Notes: generated from the letters alone by a model not told the origin. Counted from the stretch's first letter, positions 7,601-17,155 are shown. The stretch: DNA of 64,000 nt from Actinospineispora acaciae DSM 45401 (GCF_000620785.1 NZ_JIAI01000002.1:1370177-1434176); one strand, 5' to 3'. Made by a program: numbers and translations.

Positions 7601-9202
7601 ATGGGGACCACGGGTCAGGCCGCGCGCGGGGTACGACGGCGGACGGCGGCGGTCGCGTTCGCGGCGTTGGTCGCACTGGCGCTGGCCGCGTGTGGCGGCG
7701 GGCCGTCCACGACGAACACGCTCACGATCGACGCGAGCTTCGACATTCAGGGCCTGGACCCCGCTCGTTCGGTCACGCCCGCGCAGACGGTGGCGACCCG
7801 GGGGATCTACGACACGCTGCTGCGGGCGAAGGGCGGTTCGGACACCACCCCGGCGCCGTCGGTCGCGGAGTCGTTCGAGGCCAGCGCGGACGCCAGGACG
7901 TACACGTTCCACCTCCGCCGCGACGTCACCTTTCCCAGCGGCCGCCGGCTCACCTCCGCCGACGTGGTCTTCTCCTTCCGACGCCTGGCCGCGCTGAAAA
8001 TGGGGTCGTCCTACCTGATGGACGGGATCACGGCGTCGGCCCCCGACGAGACCACCGTCGTGCTGGCCTCGAAGGAACCGAACCCGGCGATCCCGTTCGC
8101 CGTGACGACACCGGCGTTCGCGCTGCTGGACTCCCAACTGGTCACACAGAACGGCGGGACCGATGCCGACGACGCCGCGACGTCGGACAGGACCGAAAGC
8201 TGGTTCAACCACAACTCCGCGGGCAGCGGGCCGTACCGCCTGGAGTCGTACAAGACCAACGACTCGATCATTCTGACCCGCAACGACCGGTACTGGGGGC
8301 GGAAGCCGGAGTTCGCGCGCGTCGCGATCCGGGCGATGAAGGCCCCGGCACAGCTGCTCAACGTCCAACGCGGCACGAACGAGGTGGCGCTGAACCTGTC
8401 GGCGACGCAGAGCAGGACGCTGGAGAACAGCCAGGCGCTGACCGTCCGGACCGATGCGTCGCCGTCGCTGGTCAGGATGCAGACGACCATGAACGCCGGC
8501 GTGTCGGCAACGGCGGCGAACCCGCACATCCGCGAGGCGGTCCGCTACGGGGTGAACTACGACGCGCTGGTGCAGTTGGCCGGCGCCGGGGCGGTGCGGG
8601 CCGCCGGGCTGTTGCCGGCGCCGAACGCGGGCTCGCTCCCTCCGGAGCTGGCGGTCGGCCGGGACGTCGAGAGGGCCAGGGCCGCCGTGCGCGCCTCCGG
8701 CATCGACCGGCCTTCGCTCACCCTGACCTACCCCAGCGACATCAACGTCAACGGCGTCGAGTTCGCCACGCTCGCGCAGCGGATCAAGGCGGACCTGCGG
8801 CCGGTGGGGATCGAGATCACGCTCGCGGCGCTGCCGACCACCACCTACCTGTCCACATGGCGAAAGGGGACCATCGAGATGACCCTGACGTACAGCTACC
8901 CGGACACCGCGGACCCCAGCACGCTGGTCACGTACCTGCCCGGGGGAGTGGACGGGGTTCGGGCCGGTTGGAAGGACGGCGACGCGGCGGGTCTGGAGGA
9001 GCAGGGCCGCCAGCTGTCGACGACGGTGGACGACGGCCGCCGCGCGGCGCTGGCCGCCCAGATGCAGCGGACGATCATGGAGTCCGGGCCGTACATGCCG
9101 ATCCTGCAGGCCGCCCAGACCGTCGTGGGCTCGGCCAACCTCACGGGTGTGGTCCTCGACCCGGGGTGGACGATCGACGTGACCGGGATCGGCGTGCGGT
9201 GA
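7601..9202 (+). CDS. Peptide/nickel-type ABC transporter solute-binding lipoprotein (SBP family 5)
   Basis: 533 residues. Arg-rich N-region, hydrophobic stretch and a lipobox ending LALAAC with Cys31 mark a lipoprotein anchored outside the membrane. The mature protein has the SBP_bac_5 fold signatures: QGLDPARSVT near the N-terminus, YTFHLRRDVTFPSGRRLTS in the first lobe, GSGPYRLESY and ILTRNDRYWG in the middle. It would capture an oligopeptide or similar ligand for the two permeases and two ATPases that follow. A consensus promoter lies at 7497-7524. Its stop overlaps the next start as GTGA. Confidence 0.92.
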   Translation: MGTTGQAARGVRRRTAAVAFAALVALALAACGGGPSTTNTLTIDASFDIQGLDPARSVTPAQTVATRGIYDTLLRAKGGSDTTPAPSVAESFEASADARTYTFHLRRDVTFPSGRRLTSADVVFSFRRLAALKMGSSYLMDGITASAPDETTVVLASKEPNPAIPFAVTTPAFALLDSQLVTQNGGTDADDAATSDRTESWFNHNSAGSGPYRLESYKTNDSIILTRNDRYWGRKPEFARVAIRAMKAPAQLLNVQRGTNEVALNLSATQSRTLENSQALTVRTDASPSLVRMQTTMNAGVSATAANPHIREAVRYGVNYDALVQLAGAGAVRAAGLLPAPNAGSLPPELAVGRDVERARAAVRASGIDRPSLTLTYPSDINVNGVEFATLAQRIKADLRPVGIEITLAALPTTTYLSTWRKGTIEMTLTYSYPDTADPSTLVTYLPGGVDGVRAGWKDGDAAGLEEQGRQLSTTVDDGRRAALAAQMQRTIMESGPYMPILQAAQTVVGSANLTGVVLDPGWTIDVTGIGVR

Positions 9203-10218
9203 GGTCGAGGCTGCCCCGGTTCGTCGCCAGTCGGGTCGTCGGCTCGCTGCTGATCCTGTTCGGGATCACGCTGGTCACCTTCGTGCTGACCCAGGCGGTG
9301 CCCGCCGACCCGGCCCTGGCGAACCTGGGCATGAACGCGACCGAGGACCAGATCCAGAGCTACCGCGCGGCCCACGGCCTGGACGACCCGCTGCCGGTGC
9401 GGTTCGGCAGGTACCTGGTCGCGCTCGGCCATGGCGATCTCGGCACGTCCCAGCACACGCACAACCCGGTGCTGGCGGACCTGGGCAGCTTCGTGTCCGC
9501 GACCACGGAGCTGGCGCTGGTCGCGCTGCTGATGGCGGTCGTTCTCGGCATCTCGTTCGGCGTGCTCTCGGCGGTCTTCCGGGACCGGTGGCCGGACTAC
9601 CTGCTCCGGTTCGTGTCGCTGAGCGGGATCTCGTTTCCGCTGTTCTGGCTGGCGCTCGTGCTGTTGTACCTGTTGTTCTACAAGGCCGGCACGTTCCCCG
9701 GCGGCGGGCGCCTGGACCCGGCCGTCAGCGCCCCGCCGAACCGGACGGGCCTGTACACGGTGGACGCGCTCGTGGCGGGGGACTGGACGGCGTTCGGTGA
9801 CGCCCTGCGCCACCTGGTCCTTCCCGCGTATGTGCTCGCGGTGTCGAGCATCGCGCTGCTGACCCGCTACACGCGCGCCGCCGTGCTGGACGTGATCGAC
9901 CAGGACTACGTGCGGGCCGCCAGGGCGCAGGGCCTCTCGGAGCCCACCGTGATCGGCAGGCACGTGCTGCGCGCCGCGCTTCCGGCCGTCATCACGGTCG
10001 TCGGGCTGCTGTTCGCGAACGTGCTGGCGGGCACGGTGCTGGTGGAGAACGTCTTCTCCTGGCCCGGCATCGGCAGCTACGGCTTCCAGGCGGCCACCGC
10101 GCTGGACCTGCCCGCGATCACCGGCGTGAGCCTGTTCGTCGCCCTGGTGTACCTGGTCGTGAACTTCGTCGTCGACCTGCTCTACGGCTACCTCGACCCG
10201 AGGATCCGGGTGTCATGA
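9199..10218 (+). CDS. ABC transporter permease, DppB/OppB type
   Basis: 339 residues from a GTG whose last two bases begin the upstream stop codon, so translation is coupled. The N-terminus FVASRVVGSLLILFGITLVTF and the segment AVPADPA are typical of DppB-like subunits; the loop RAARAQGLSEPTVIGRHVLRAALP is the EAA motif that contacts the ATPase. Six membrane helices. It forms the membrane channel with the DppC-like partner that follows. The frame extends upstream to 7528 only as a shadow of the binding-protein gene. Confidence 0.92.
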   Translation: MRSRLPRFVASRVVGSLLILFGITLVTFVLTQAVPADPALANLGMNATEDQIQSYRAAHGLDDPLPVRFGRYLVALGHGDLGTSQHTHNPVLADLGSFVSATTELALVALLMAVVLGISFGVLSAVFRDRWPDYLLRFVSLSGISFPLFWLALVLLYLLFYKAGTFPGGGRLDPAVSAPPNRTGLYTVDALVAGDWTAFGDALRHLVLPAYVLAVSSIALLTRYTRAAVLDVIDQDYVRAARAQGLSEPTVIGRHVLRAALPAVITVVGLLFANVLAGTVLVENVFSWPGIGSYGFQAATALDLPAITGVSLFVALVYLVVNFVVDLLYGYLDPRIRVS

Positions 10219-11090
10219 CGGCGCTGACCCACGACCGGGCGCCGCTGCGGCTGCGGCGCCGGCGGCTGCCCGTGCCGCTGCGCCGCCCGCTGGCGCTGAC
10301 CGGGATGGTCATCCTGGCGGTGTGGCTGGTCGCGATGCTGGGCGCCCCGCTGCTCACCCAGTACACGCCGGACGAGCCGAGCACCGACCTGTTCGCGGCG
10401 CCGTCGGGAGCCCACTGGTTCGGCACCGACGAGCTGGGCAGGGACGTGTTCACCAGGGTCGTCTTCGGGGCCAGGATCTCGCTGCCGCTCTCGGCGCTGC
10501 TGGTCGCGTTCACGGTGCTCGCCGGCGGCCTGATCGGCGCGGTGGCCGGCTACTTCGGCGGCTGGGTGGACGGGGTGCTGATGCGCGTGGTGGACATCGT
10601 GTTCGCCTTTCCCGCGATCGTGCTGGCGATGGTGGTGACCGCCGCCCTCGGGCCGGGACTGCACAACGCGGTGCTCGCGCTGGCGCTGGTGACCTGGCCG
10701 ACGTACGCGCGGGTGGTGCGGGGGCTGGTGTTGTCCGCCACCCACTCGGACTACGTGTACGCGGTCAGGTTGATGTCGGGGTCCTCCGCCCGGGTGCTCG
10801 GCAAGGACGTCCTGCCCAACGTGGTCGGCCCGGTGCTGGTGCTGGCCACGATGGACGTCGGCAACGCCGTGCTGCTGCTGGCCGGGCTGTCGTTCCTGGG
10901 GCTGGGCGCACAGCCGCCGGAGCCGGAGTGGGGCTCGATGGTCTCGGTCGGCGCGGACTACTTCAACGCGTGGTGGATCGGCGTCTTTCCCGGGCTGGCC
11001 ATCGTCACGGTGGTGATCTCGTTCAACTTCCTCGGCGACAGCGTGCGCGACGCGATCGACCGCACCGGCTCGTGGGGGGAGCGGGCATGA
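10215..11090 (+). CDS. ABC transporter permease, DppC/OppC type
   Basis: 291 residues, start ATGA overlapping the DppB-like stop. The N-terminus is basic (RLRRRRLPVPLRRPLALTG), followed by helix 1 and the DppC-typical HWFGTDELGRDVFTRVVFGARISL segment. The EAA loop reads YAVRLMSGSSARVLGKDVLPNV. It pairs with the DppB-like subunit to form the translocation pore. Function as a peptide importer rests on the family and on the peptidase genes in the same operon. Confidence 0.92.
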   Translation: MTALTHDRAPLRLRRRRLPVPLRRPLALTGMVILAVWLVAMLGAPLLTQYTPDEPSTDLFAAPSGAHWFGTDELGRDVFTRVVFGARISLPLSALLVAFTVLAGGLIGAVAGYFGGWVDGVLMRVVDIVFAFPAIVLAMVVTAALGPGLHNAVLALALVTWPTYARVVRGLVLSATHSDYVYAVRLMSGSSARVLGKDVLPNVVGPVLVLATMDVGNAVLLLAGLSFLGLGAQPPEPEWGSMVSVGADYFNAWWIGVFPGLAIVTVVISFNFLGDSVRDAIDRTGSWGERA

Positions 11091-12064
11091 CGGCGCTGCT
11101 GGAGGCCAGGGACCTCACGATCACCGTGCCCGGCCCGCACGGCCCGGTCACGGTCGTCGACCGGGTGACGTTCGCCATCGAGGAGGGACAGGTGTTCGGG
11201 CTGGCCGGGGAGAGCGGCTCGGGCAAGACCATGACGGCCCTCGCGGTGCCTCGGCTGCTGCCGCCGCGCTCGGTGATCGAGGGCGAGATCCGGTTCCGAG
11301 GCCGCGACCTGGTCCGGATGCCCGGGAAGCGGCTCGGCGCCGTGCGCGGGCGCGAGATCGGCATGGTGTTCCAGGACCCGAACACGTCGCTGCACCCGAT
11401 GCTGCCGGTCGGCGCGATCCTGACCGCGCCGCTGCGCCGGCACTTCGGGATGGGCCGCTCGGCGGCCAGGCAGCGGGCGGCCGAAGCCCTGGACGAGGTG
11501 CGGATCCCCGACCCCGAGGGCAGCCTGGCCCGCTACCCGCACCAGTTCTCCGGGGGCATGCGCCAGCGGATCGCGATCGCCTCCGCGCTGATCTGCCGGC
11601 CCGGGCTGCTCATCGCCGACGAGCCGACCACGGCGCTGGACGTGACGGTGCAGGCCGGCGTGCTGCGCCTGCTGGACCGCCTGCGCCGCGAGTCGGGGCT
11701 CGGCGTCCTGATGATCACCCACGACCTGGGCGTGATGTCCTCGATCGCCGAGGTGCTGACGATCATGTACGGCGGCCGGATCGTGGAGTCGGGCCCGGCG
11801 CGCACGGTGATCCGGCGACCGCGCCACCCGTACACCGAGGGGCTGCTGGCGGCCCTGCCGGCGACCGGCGGGCGCCGCGGCGGGCTGACCCCGATCCCCG
11901 GCGGCCCGCCGATGCCGACGGCCGGCCGGGTCGGCTGCGGCTTCGCGCCCCGGTGCACGCACGCCGTCGACTCCTGCCGCACCGAGACGCCCGAGCTGGT
12001 CGCGGTGGGTGACGGGCGGGTGGCCTGCCCGGTCAGGCTCGACCGGACCGACCGGGAGGCGTGA
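11087..12064 (+). CDS. Peptide ABC transporter ATPase, DppD/OppD type
   Basis: 325 residues. Walker A GESGSGKT, Q-loop VFQDPNTSLHPM, ABC signature FSGGMRQR, Walker B LLIADEPTTALDV and H-loop MITHDLG are all present. The C-terminal oligopeptide-transporter extension carries the cluster CGFAPRC..., CRTETP, ...ACPV with four Cys, matching the C-terminal Fe-S-type motif of Dpp/Opp ATPases. Start ATGA overlaps the permease stop. Confidence 0.93.
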   Translation: MTALLEARDLTITVPGPHGPVTVVDRVTFAIEEGQVFGLAGESGSGKTMTALAVPRLLPPRSVIEGEIRFRGRDLVRMPGKRLGAVRGREIGMVFQDPNTSLHPMLPVGAILTAPLRRHFGMGRSAARQRAAEALDEVRIPDPEGSLARYPHQFSGGMRQRIAIASALICRPGLLIADEPTTALDVTVQAGVLRLLDRLRRESGLGVLMITHDLGVMSSIAEVLTIMYGGRIVESGPARTVIRRPRHPYTEGLLAALPATGGRRGGLTPIPGGPPMPTAGRVGCGFAPRCTHAVDSCRTETPELVAVGDGRVACPVRLDRTDREA

Positions 12065-13035
12065 TGGCGTTGCTGTTGGAGATGCGCGACGTCGAGGTCG
12101 CCTACCGGGACAGGCGGCACCGGCCGGTGCGGGCCGTCGCCGGGGTGAGCCTGACGATCGCTCGCGGGCGGATCGTCGGGCTGGTGGGGGAGAGCGGGTG
12201 CGGGAAGTCCACGCTGGCCCGGGCCGCCGTCGGGCTCGCCGACGCGGCCGGCGGCGTGGTCACGTTCGACGGCCACCCGGTGACGCCGCTGCGCGGGCGA
12301 GCCCGGCCCGCGACGCTGACCGGGCTGCAGCTGGTGTTCCAGGATCCCGGCTCGTCGCTGAACCCACGCCGGAGCATCGGCTCCCAGCTGGCCGACGCGC
12401 TCGACATCCTGGGAAACGTCCCCCGGGGCGAACGCCCGGCCCGGGTCGCCGAGCTGATCGAGCTGGTCGGCCTGCCGGCGGGCATCGAGGGCCGCTATCC
12501 GCACCAGTTCAGCGGCGGTCAGCGGCAGCGGCTCGCGATCGCCAGGGCGCTGGCGGCGGACCCGTCGGTGCTGGTGCTGGACGAGCCGCTGTCCTCGCTG
12601 GACGCGTCGGCGCAGGCGCAGGCGGCCGCGCTGCTGGTCCGGCTGAGCCGGGAGCTGGAGATCGGCATGCTGCTGATCTCCCACGACCTGGGGCTGGTCA
12701 AGGAGATCGCGGACGAGGTGGCGGTGATGTACCTCGGCAAGATCGTGGAGCGCGGCGCGACCGGCGACGTGTGGGAGCGCCCCGAGCATCCGTACACCCG
12801 CGCGCTCATCGGCGCGCTGCCCCTGGCGGACGGCAACGGTCGGCTGCCGGAGAGCCTGGCCGGCGAGGTCCCCGACCCGGCGAACCCGCCGCCCGGCTGC
12901 CGGTTCCACACCCGGTGCCCGGTGGTGATCGACCGCTGCCGAACCGACGAGCCCGCCCTGACCACCATCGCGCCGGCGCGTCACGCGGCGTGCTGGCTCA
13001 CCGAGACGAAAGGTTCACATGCGGCAGCTCGTTGA
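12064..13035 (+). CDS. Peptide ABC transporter ATPase, DppF/OppF type
   Basis: About 323 residues from ATG 12064 (a GTG at 12061 is also in frame). Walker A GESGCGKS, Q-loop VFQDPGSSLNPR, signature FSGGQRQR, Walker B VLVLDEPLSSLDA and H-loop LISHDLG are intact. The C-terminal CRFHTRCPV...CRTDEP region repeats the Cys cluster of the partner ATPase. Its last 17 bp overlap the start of the metallopeptidase gene, so import and hydrolysis genes are translated from one message. Confidence 0.93.
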   Translation: MALLLEMRDVEVAYRDRRHRPVRAVAGVSLTIARGRIVGLVGESGCGKSTLARAAVGLADAAGGVVTFDGHPVTPLRGRARPATLTGLQLVFQDPGSSLNPRRSIGSQLADALDILGNVPRGERPARVAELIELVGLPAGIEGRYPHQFSGGQRQRLAIARALAADPSVLVLDEPLSSLDASAQAQAAALLVRLSRELEIGMLLISHDLGLVKEIADEVAVMYLGKIVERGATGDVWERPEHPYTRALIGALPLADGNGRLPESLAGEVPDPANPPPGCRFHTRCPVVIDRCRTDEPALTTIAPARHAACWLTETKGSHAAAR

Positions 13036-14665
13036 CGAGTTCTGGGAATGGCGGGTCGCTCAGCAGCCCCGGTGCGCCGATGACCTGACGCGCGTGGTCC
13101 GGCCGCCGGGGTGGACGCCGGACTTCTCCTCGGCGGCGATCGCTCGGTACCGAAAGGAGCTTGCCGATTTCGAGGCGCGGTGGGAATCGTGTGATCCGGG
13201 ATCGAACGTGGCGGACGCCGTCGACCATATGCTCATCGGGTCCGCGCTCGCCCGGGTGCGGTGGGAGCTGGACGTACTGCGGCCCTGGCGGACCAACCCG
13301 GGTTTTTATGTCGACCAGACCGTCGGGGTCGTCTTCGATTTGTTGACGGTGCCCGACATCGACGATGCCCGAATGCGGGACGTCCACCGGGCATTGGCGC
13401 AGACCCCCCGAATCCTCGCCGACGGCCGGGCGAACCTCGACGGGCACGCCTACCGGGAGTTCGCGACGTTGAGCGCGACGCAACTGGCCACCGTCGAGTC
13501 CGACCTCGCCGCCGTCGTCGACGCCCTACCCGAGTATCACGACATGTCGTCGGCGGCCGGCGCGGCCATCGACGCCCTCGTGGAGTTCCGGGGGTGGCTG
13601 GCCGGCGAGTCGGCTCGTTTCGTCGCCGCGAAGCCGGTGGGGCGGGAGGCGTTCGAGCGGTACCTGCGCACCGTCGCGCTGGTGCCCTACTCGGTCGACG
13701 AGCTGCTGTCCCTCGGCCGCCGGGAGGCGGAGCGGGCGGCGTTCCTGGAGCGCCTGGAACGCCAGCGCAACGGCACCCCGCCGGCCGCCCGCCCCCGTCC
13801 GGTGTTCTCCGGCGGCGCCGAGCAGTCCGAGGCCCAGGCGCGCGCCGAACAGGAGGTCAGGGACTTCTACGTCGCGCGCGGCCTGCTCGGCCAGCCCGAC
13901 GATTTGTTGCACTACCACACGCACCCCATGCCGGATTACCTTGCGCCGATCGCGTGGGCGGGCTGCGCGGACGACCTCACAGGACCGGACCGCCTCGACC
14001 AGAACGGCGGTGCCTATTTCCCGCCGCCCGGCCCCGACCTTCCGTACTTCTACGCCGCCAACGCGCACGACCCGCGAGCGGGAATCGTCCACGAGGGCGT
14101 CCACTACCAACAGCTCACCCTGTCCTGGAAACATCCGCGAGCGGCGCGGCGGTGGTACTACGACTCGTGCGTCAACGAGGGCATCGCGTTCTACAACGAG
14201 GAGATGGTCCTGGCGGCCGGGCTTTTCGACGACGCCCCGACCACCCGCGAAATCATCTACAACTTCATGCGGCTGCGGGCGTTGCGGGTCGTCGTCGACG
14301 TGGGCCTGGCCGCCGGAACGCTGGACATTCCGGCGGCGGCAGAGCTGCTCGAAGAAATGGTGCCGATGGACGCCGCGACCGCCCGGCACGAGGCCGTTTT
14401 CTTTGCCACCACCCCCGGGCAGGCGATGACCTACCAGGTCGGAAAGACGCAGATCCTCGCCCTGCTCAACGACGCCATCCGGGCCGGCGGGCCGGGCTTC
14501 GAGCTGCGCGCGTTCCACGACCGGTTGTGGCGCGAGGGCAACGTGCCGATCGCCCTGCAGCGCTGGGAGCTGCTCGGCGACCGCTCCGACATCGAGCTTC
14601 TGGGTGCGGCTCATGACGGTGCGGCTCATGACGGTGCGGCTCATGACGGTGCGGCTCATGACTAG
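13019..14665 (+). CDS. DUF885-family zinc metallopeptidase
   Basis: 548 residues. The metal site is HEGVHYQ with His358, Glu359 and His362, and the following NEGIAFYNEEM supplies the third ligand region, as in DUF885 proteins (relatives of M32/M3-like carboxypeptidases). No signal peptide, so it acts in the cytoplasm on imported substrate. It overlaps the DppF-like gene by 17 bp. The C-terminus ends in four copies of GAAHD encoded by a 15-bp tandem repeat that also provides alternative starts for the next gene. The tail is probably not catalytic. Confidence 0.85.
   Translation: MRQLVDEFWEWRVAQQPRCADDLTRVVRPPGWTPDFSSAAIARYRKELADFEARWESCDPGSNVADAVDHMLIGSALARVRWELDVLRPWRTNPGFYVDQTVGVVFDLLTVPDIDDARMRDVHRALAQTPRILADGRANLDGHAYREFATLSATQLATVESDLAAVVDALPEYHDMSSAAGAAIDALVEFRGWLAGESARFVAAKPVGREAFERYLRTVALVPYSVDELLSLGRREAERAAFLERLERQRNGTPPAARPRPVFSGGAEQSEAQARAEQEVRDFYVARGLLGQPDDLLHYHTHPMPDYLAPIAWAGCADDLTGPDRLDQNGGAYFPPPGPDLPYFYAANAHDPRAGIVHEGVHYQQLTLSWKHPRAARRWYYDSCVNEGIAFYNEEMVLAAGLFDDAPTTREIIYNFMRLRALRVVVDVGLAAGTLDIPAAAELLEEMVPMDAATARHEAVFFATTPGQAMTYQVGKTQILALLNDAIRAGGPGFELRAFHDRLWREGNVPIALQRWELLGDRSDIELLGAAHDGAAHDGAAHDGAAHD
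14603..14662 (+). repeat. Four tandem 15-bp repeats spanning a gene junction
   Basis: GGTGCGGCTCATGAC is repeated perfectly four times (14603-14617, 14618-14632, 14633-14647, 14648-14662). In one frame it encodes (GAAHD)4 at the end of the DUF885 protein. In the next frame each unit carries GTG and ATG start codons for the S9 peptidase gene and encodes VRLMT. The stop codon follows directly at 14663-14665. Confidence 0.95.
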
Positions 14666-16631
14666 GCCGGTCGTGGCGGAGGACCTGGCCGCGTTCGTCG
14701 ACATCGAGGCCGTCGCGCTGGACCGCGCCGGCGCGCTGGTGGCCGGGGTCGTCTCGGTCCCCGACCCGGTCGCCAACACCTACCGCCGGGACGTCGTGGC
14801 CGGGCCGCCGGCGGGTCCGCTGGAGCGGGTCGACGCCGGCGCGCCCGGCGCCACGCACCTGCCGACCTGGTGCCCCGTCGACGACCGGCTGGCCGTCGTC
14901 ACCCGCGACGCCGGCGGATGGTCGATCCGGCTGTCCGCGCCGGGCGCGTGCGGTCCGTGGCGCACCGTGGTCCGCGCCCTGCCGGACGCCGTGCGCGAGC
15001 TCGCGTTCGCCCCGGACGGGCGGTCGATCCTGTTCGTCGTGCGCGAGCCGGTGGACCGGGAGTGGTTCGCCACGCCCGAGGACCGGCGCCCTCCGCTGCG
15101 GCTGACGGCGCTGCGCTACCGCGAGGACGGCGTCGGCTGGACGGCCAACACGCGCCGCCAGGCCTACCTGGTGCCGGTCGAGGGCGGCGCGCCGGCGCGG
15201 CTGAGCGACGCCTGCCACGACGACGCCCACTTCGCCTGGCACCCGGACGGTTCCTCGGTGTACTTCGTGTCCCAGCGACACCCCGGCCGGGACCGGTCAC
15301 CCCTCAACGACGTGTGGCGGCTGCCCGTCGACGACGGTGGGGTCGCCCGGCAACTGACCACCACCGCGTTCGAGCACGCCCACCCCACGCCGTCACCGGA
15401 CGGTCGATGGCTCGCCTTCGGGACCGTCGACATCGTCGGGTACCCCTCGGTCCAGCGGCTGGCGGTGATGGACCTGGCCACCGGCGAAACCCGGCGGCTG
15501 GCCGAGGAGCTGGACCGCGACGTCCACGCCGACACGGTGGTCTGGCGGGACCCGACGGAGCTCGCGGCCCTGGTCTCCCGGTCGGGGCGGGTCGAGCTGC
15601 TCGCGTTCGACGTCCGTACCGGGCGCCACCGACCGCTCGTGAGCGGCCCGTTCCGGGTCACCGCCTTCGACACCCGAGCCGGCCGCGTCGCCCTGGTGCG
15701 TGCCGCCCCGGCCGAGCCACCCCGGATCCTGACCGGACCGCCCTCGGACCTGGCGACCGTGCACGACCCGAACGTCGCGCTGGCGGCCACCCGGCGGCTG
15801 GCCGAGCCCGAGCACCTGCCGGTCCGCGTCGACGCGGAGGTGAGCGTCGACTCCTGGCTGCTGCGGCCGCCCACGCCCGGCCGGTCGCCGCTGCTGGTGT
15901 GGCTGCAGGGCGGCGGGACGCAGTTCGGCTACCAGTGGTCGCACGAGGTGCAGCTGCTGTGCTCGGCCGGCTACGCCGTGCTGTACCTCAACGCCAGGGG
16001 CTCCGCCGGCTACGGGACCGACTGGATGCGGGCGGTCAGCGGGCCCGGCGCGGCCGTCCCGGGCAGCGGCTGGGGCGGCGTGGACGTCGCCGACGTGGCG
16101 TCGGTGGCGCGGCGCGTCCTGGACGAACACCCCGACCTCGACCCGGCGCGCGTCGGGGTCATGGGAGGTTCCTACGGCGGCCTGATGGTCACGCAGCTGC
16201 TGGCGCAGACCGACCTGTTCCGGGCCGGCTGGGCCGAGCGGGGTCCGTACAACCTGGTCAGCGACGCGGGGACCAAGGACGAGGCACCGTGGTTCTTCGA
16301 GGCGTTCCTGGGCGCGAACCACATGGAGGACCCCGGGCCGTACTGGGCGGCGTCCCCCCTGCGCCGGGTCGGGGACATCACCGCGCCGCTGATCATCGTG
16401 CATTCGGAGAACGACTACCGGTGCACGATCGGCCAGGCCGAGGAGCTGTTCATGGCGCTCAAGCTGCACAATCGCGAGGTGGAGCTGGTCAGGTTCCCGG
16501 GCGAGGGGCACGAGCTGACCAGGAGCGGCAGCCCCGTGCACCGCATGCAGCGCCTGGAGATCCTGCTCGAATGGTTCGGGCGCTGGCTCGAACCGGCCGC
16601 CCCGACGGACGGAGGGAGTACGGACAGATGA
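14658..16631 (+). CDS. S9-family serine peptidase (prolyl oligopeptidase / acylaminoacyl-peptidase like)
   Basis: 657 residues from the ATG in the last repeat unit (14658); upstream in-frame ATG or GTG codons in the other repeats would add 5-residue steps. The N-terminal ~390 residues are beta-propeller-like (WD-type motifs such as PDGRSILFVV, AWHPDGSSVYFVS, PSPDGRWLAFG). The C-terminal alpha/beta hydrolase has the triad Ser505 in GGSYGG, Asp586 in ENDYR and His618 in GEGHE. Cytoplasmic. With the ABC importer and DUF885 enzyme it would degrade an imported peptide or peptide-like compound. Confidence 0.9.
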   Translation: MTRPVVAEDLAAFVDIEAVALDRAGALVAGVVSVPDPVANTYRRDVVAGPPAGPLERVDAGAPGATHLPTWCPVDDRLAVVTRDAGGWSIRLSAPGACGPWRTVVRALPDAVRELAFAPDGRSILFVVREPVDREWFATPEDRRPPLRLTALRYREDGVGWTANTRRQAYLVPVEGGAPARLSDACHDDAHFAWHPDGSSVYFVSQRHPGRDRSPLNDVWRLPVDDGGVARQLTTTAFEHAHPTPSPDGRWLAFGTVDIVGYPSVQRLAVMDLATGETRRLAEELDRDVHADTVVWRDPTELAALVSRSGRVELLAFDVRTGRHRPLVSGPFRVTAFDTRAGRVALVRAAPAEPPRILTGPPSDLATVHDPNVALAATRRLAEPEHLPVRVDAEVSVDSWLLRPPTPGRSPLLVWLQGGGTQFGYQWSHEVQLLCSAGYAVLYLNARGSAGYGTDWMRAVSGPGAAVPGSGWGGVDVADVASVARRVLDEHPDLDPARVGVMGGSYGGLMVTQLLAQTDLFRAGWAERGPYNLVSDAGTKDEAPWFFEAFLGANHMEDPGPYWAASPLRRVGDITAPLIIVHSENDYRCTIGQAEELFMALKLHNREVELVRFPGEGHELTRSGSPVHRMQRLEILLEWFGRWLEPAAPTDGGSTDR

Positions 16632-17155
16632 GCGAGGACGCGGTAGCGACGATCCCACTGATCGCCGACGCGGGCGGGCGGCCGGGGCAGGTCGCGATGG
16701 TCGTGGCGGACCTGGACGAGGCCATGGCGTCCTGGGGGGCGGTGGGTCACACCGCGCCGCGGTGGCGGATCTGGACCTACGGACCGGGGACCGTGTCGTC
16801 GCTGACCTACCGAGGCCGGCCCGCGTCGTACTCCATGCGGCTGGCGCTGGCGGGCAGCAACCCCCAGTTGGAGCTGATCGAGCCGCTCGAACCGCCGACG
16901 ATCTACCACGACTGGCTGTTGGACGACCGGCGCGGCGTGCACCATCTCGGGTTCCACGTCGTGGACCTGCGGGCCACGACGGACAGGATGGTCGACGCCG
17001 GGTACTCGATGATCCAGTCCGGGGTGGGCATCGGCGCCGACGGCTCCGGCGGCTACGCGTACTTCGACACCGTCGACACGCTCGGGTACTTCCTGGAGGC
17101 GATCGAGGTCCCGGACGTCCGCCGCGATCCCGAACGGGTGTGGCCGCTCACGTGA
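16628..17155 (+). CDS. VOC-superfamily (glyoxalase-like) protein
   Basis: 175 residues, start ATGA overlapping the peptidase stop, so the last gene of the operon. It has the two beta-alpha-beta-beta-beta halves of the vicinal oxygen chelate fold: GQVAMVVADLDEAMASWG in the first and GVHHLGFHVVDLRATTDRMVDAGYSM in the second, with YFDTVDTLGYFLEAIE at the end. Closest in style to methylmalonyl-CoA epimerase or lactoylglutathione-lyase-like proteins. The reaction is unknown; context suggests processing of a product from the imported substrate. Its 3' end overlaps the convergent regulator by 8 bp. Confidence 0.8.
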   Translation: MSEDAVATIPLIADAGGRPGQVAMVVADLDEAMASWGAVGHTAPRWRIWTYGPGTVSSLTYRGRPASYSMRLALAGSNPQLELIEPLEPPTIYHDWLLDDRRGVHHLGFHVVDLRATTDRMVDAGYSMIQSGVGIGADGSGGYAYFDTVDTLGYFLEAIEVPDVRRDPERVWPLT

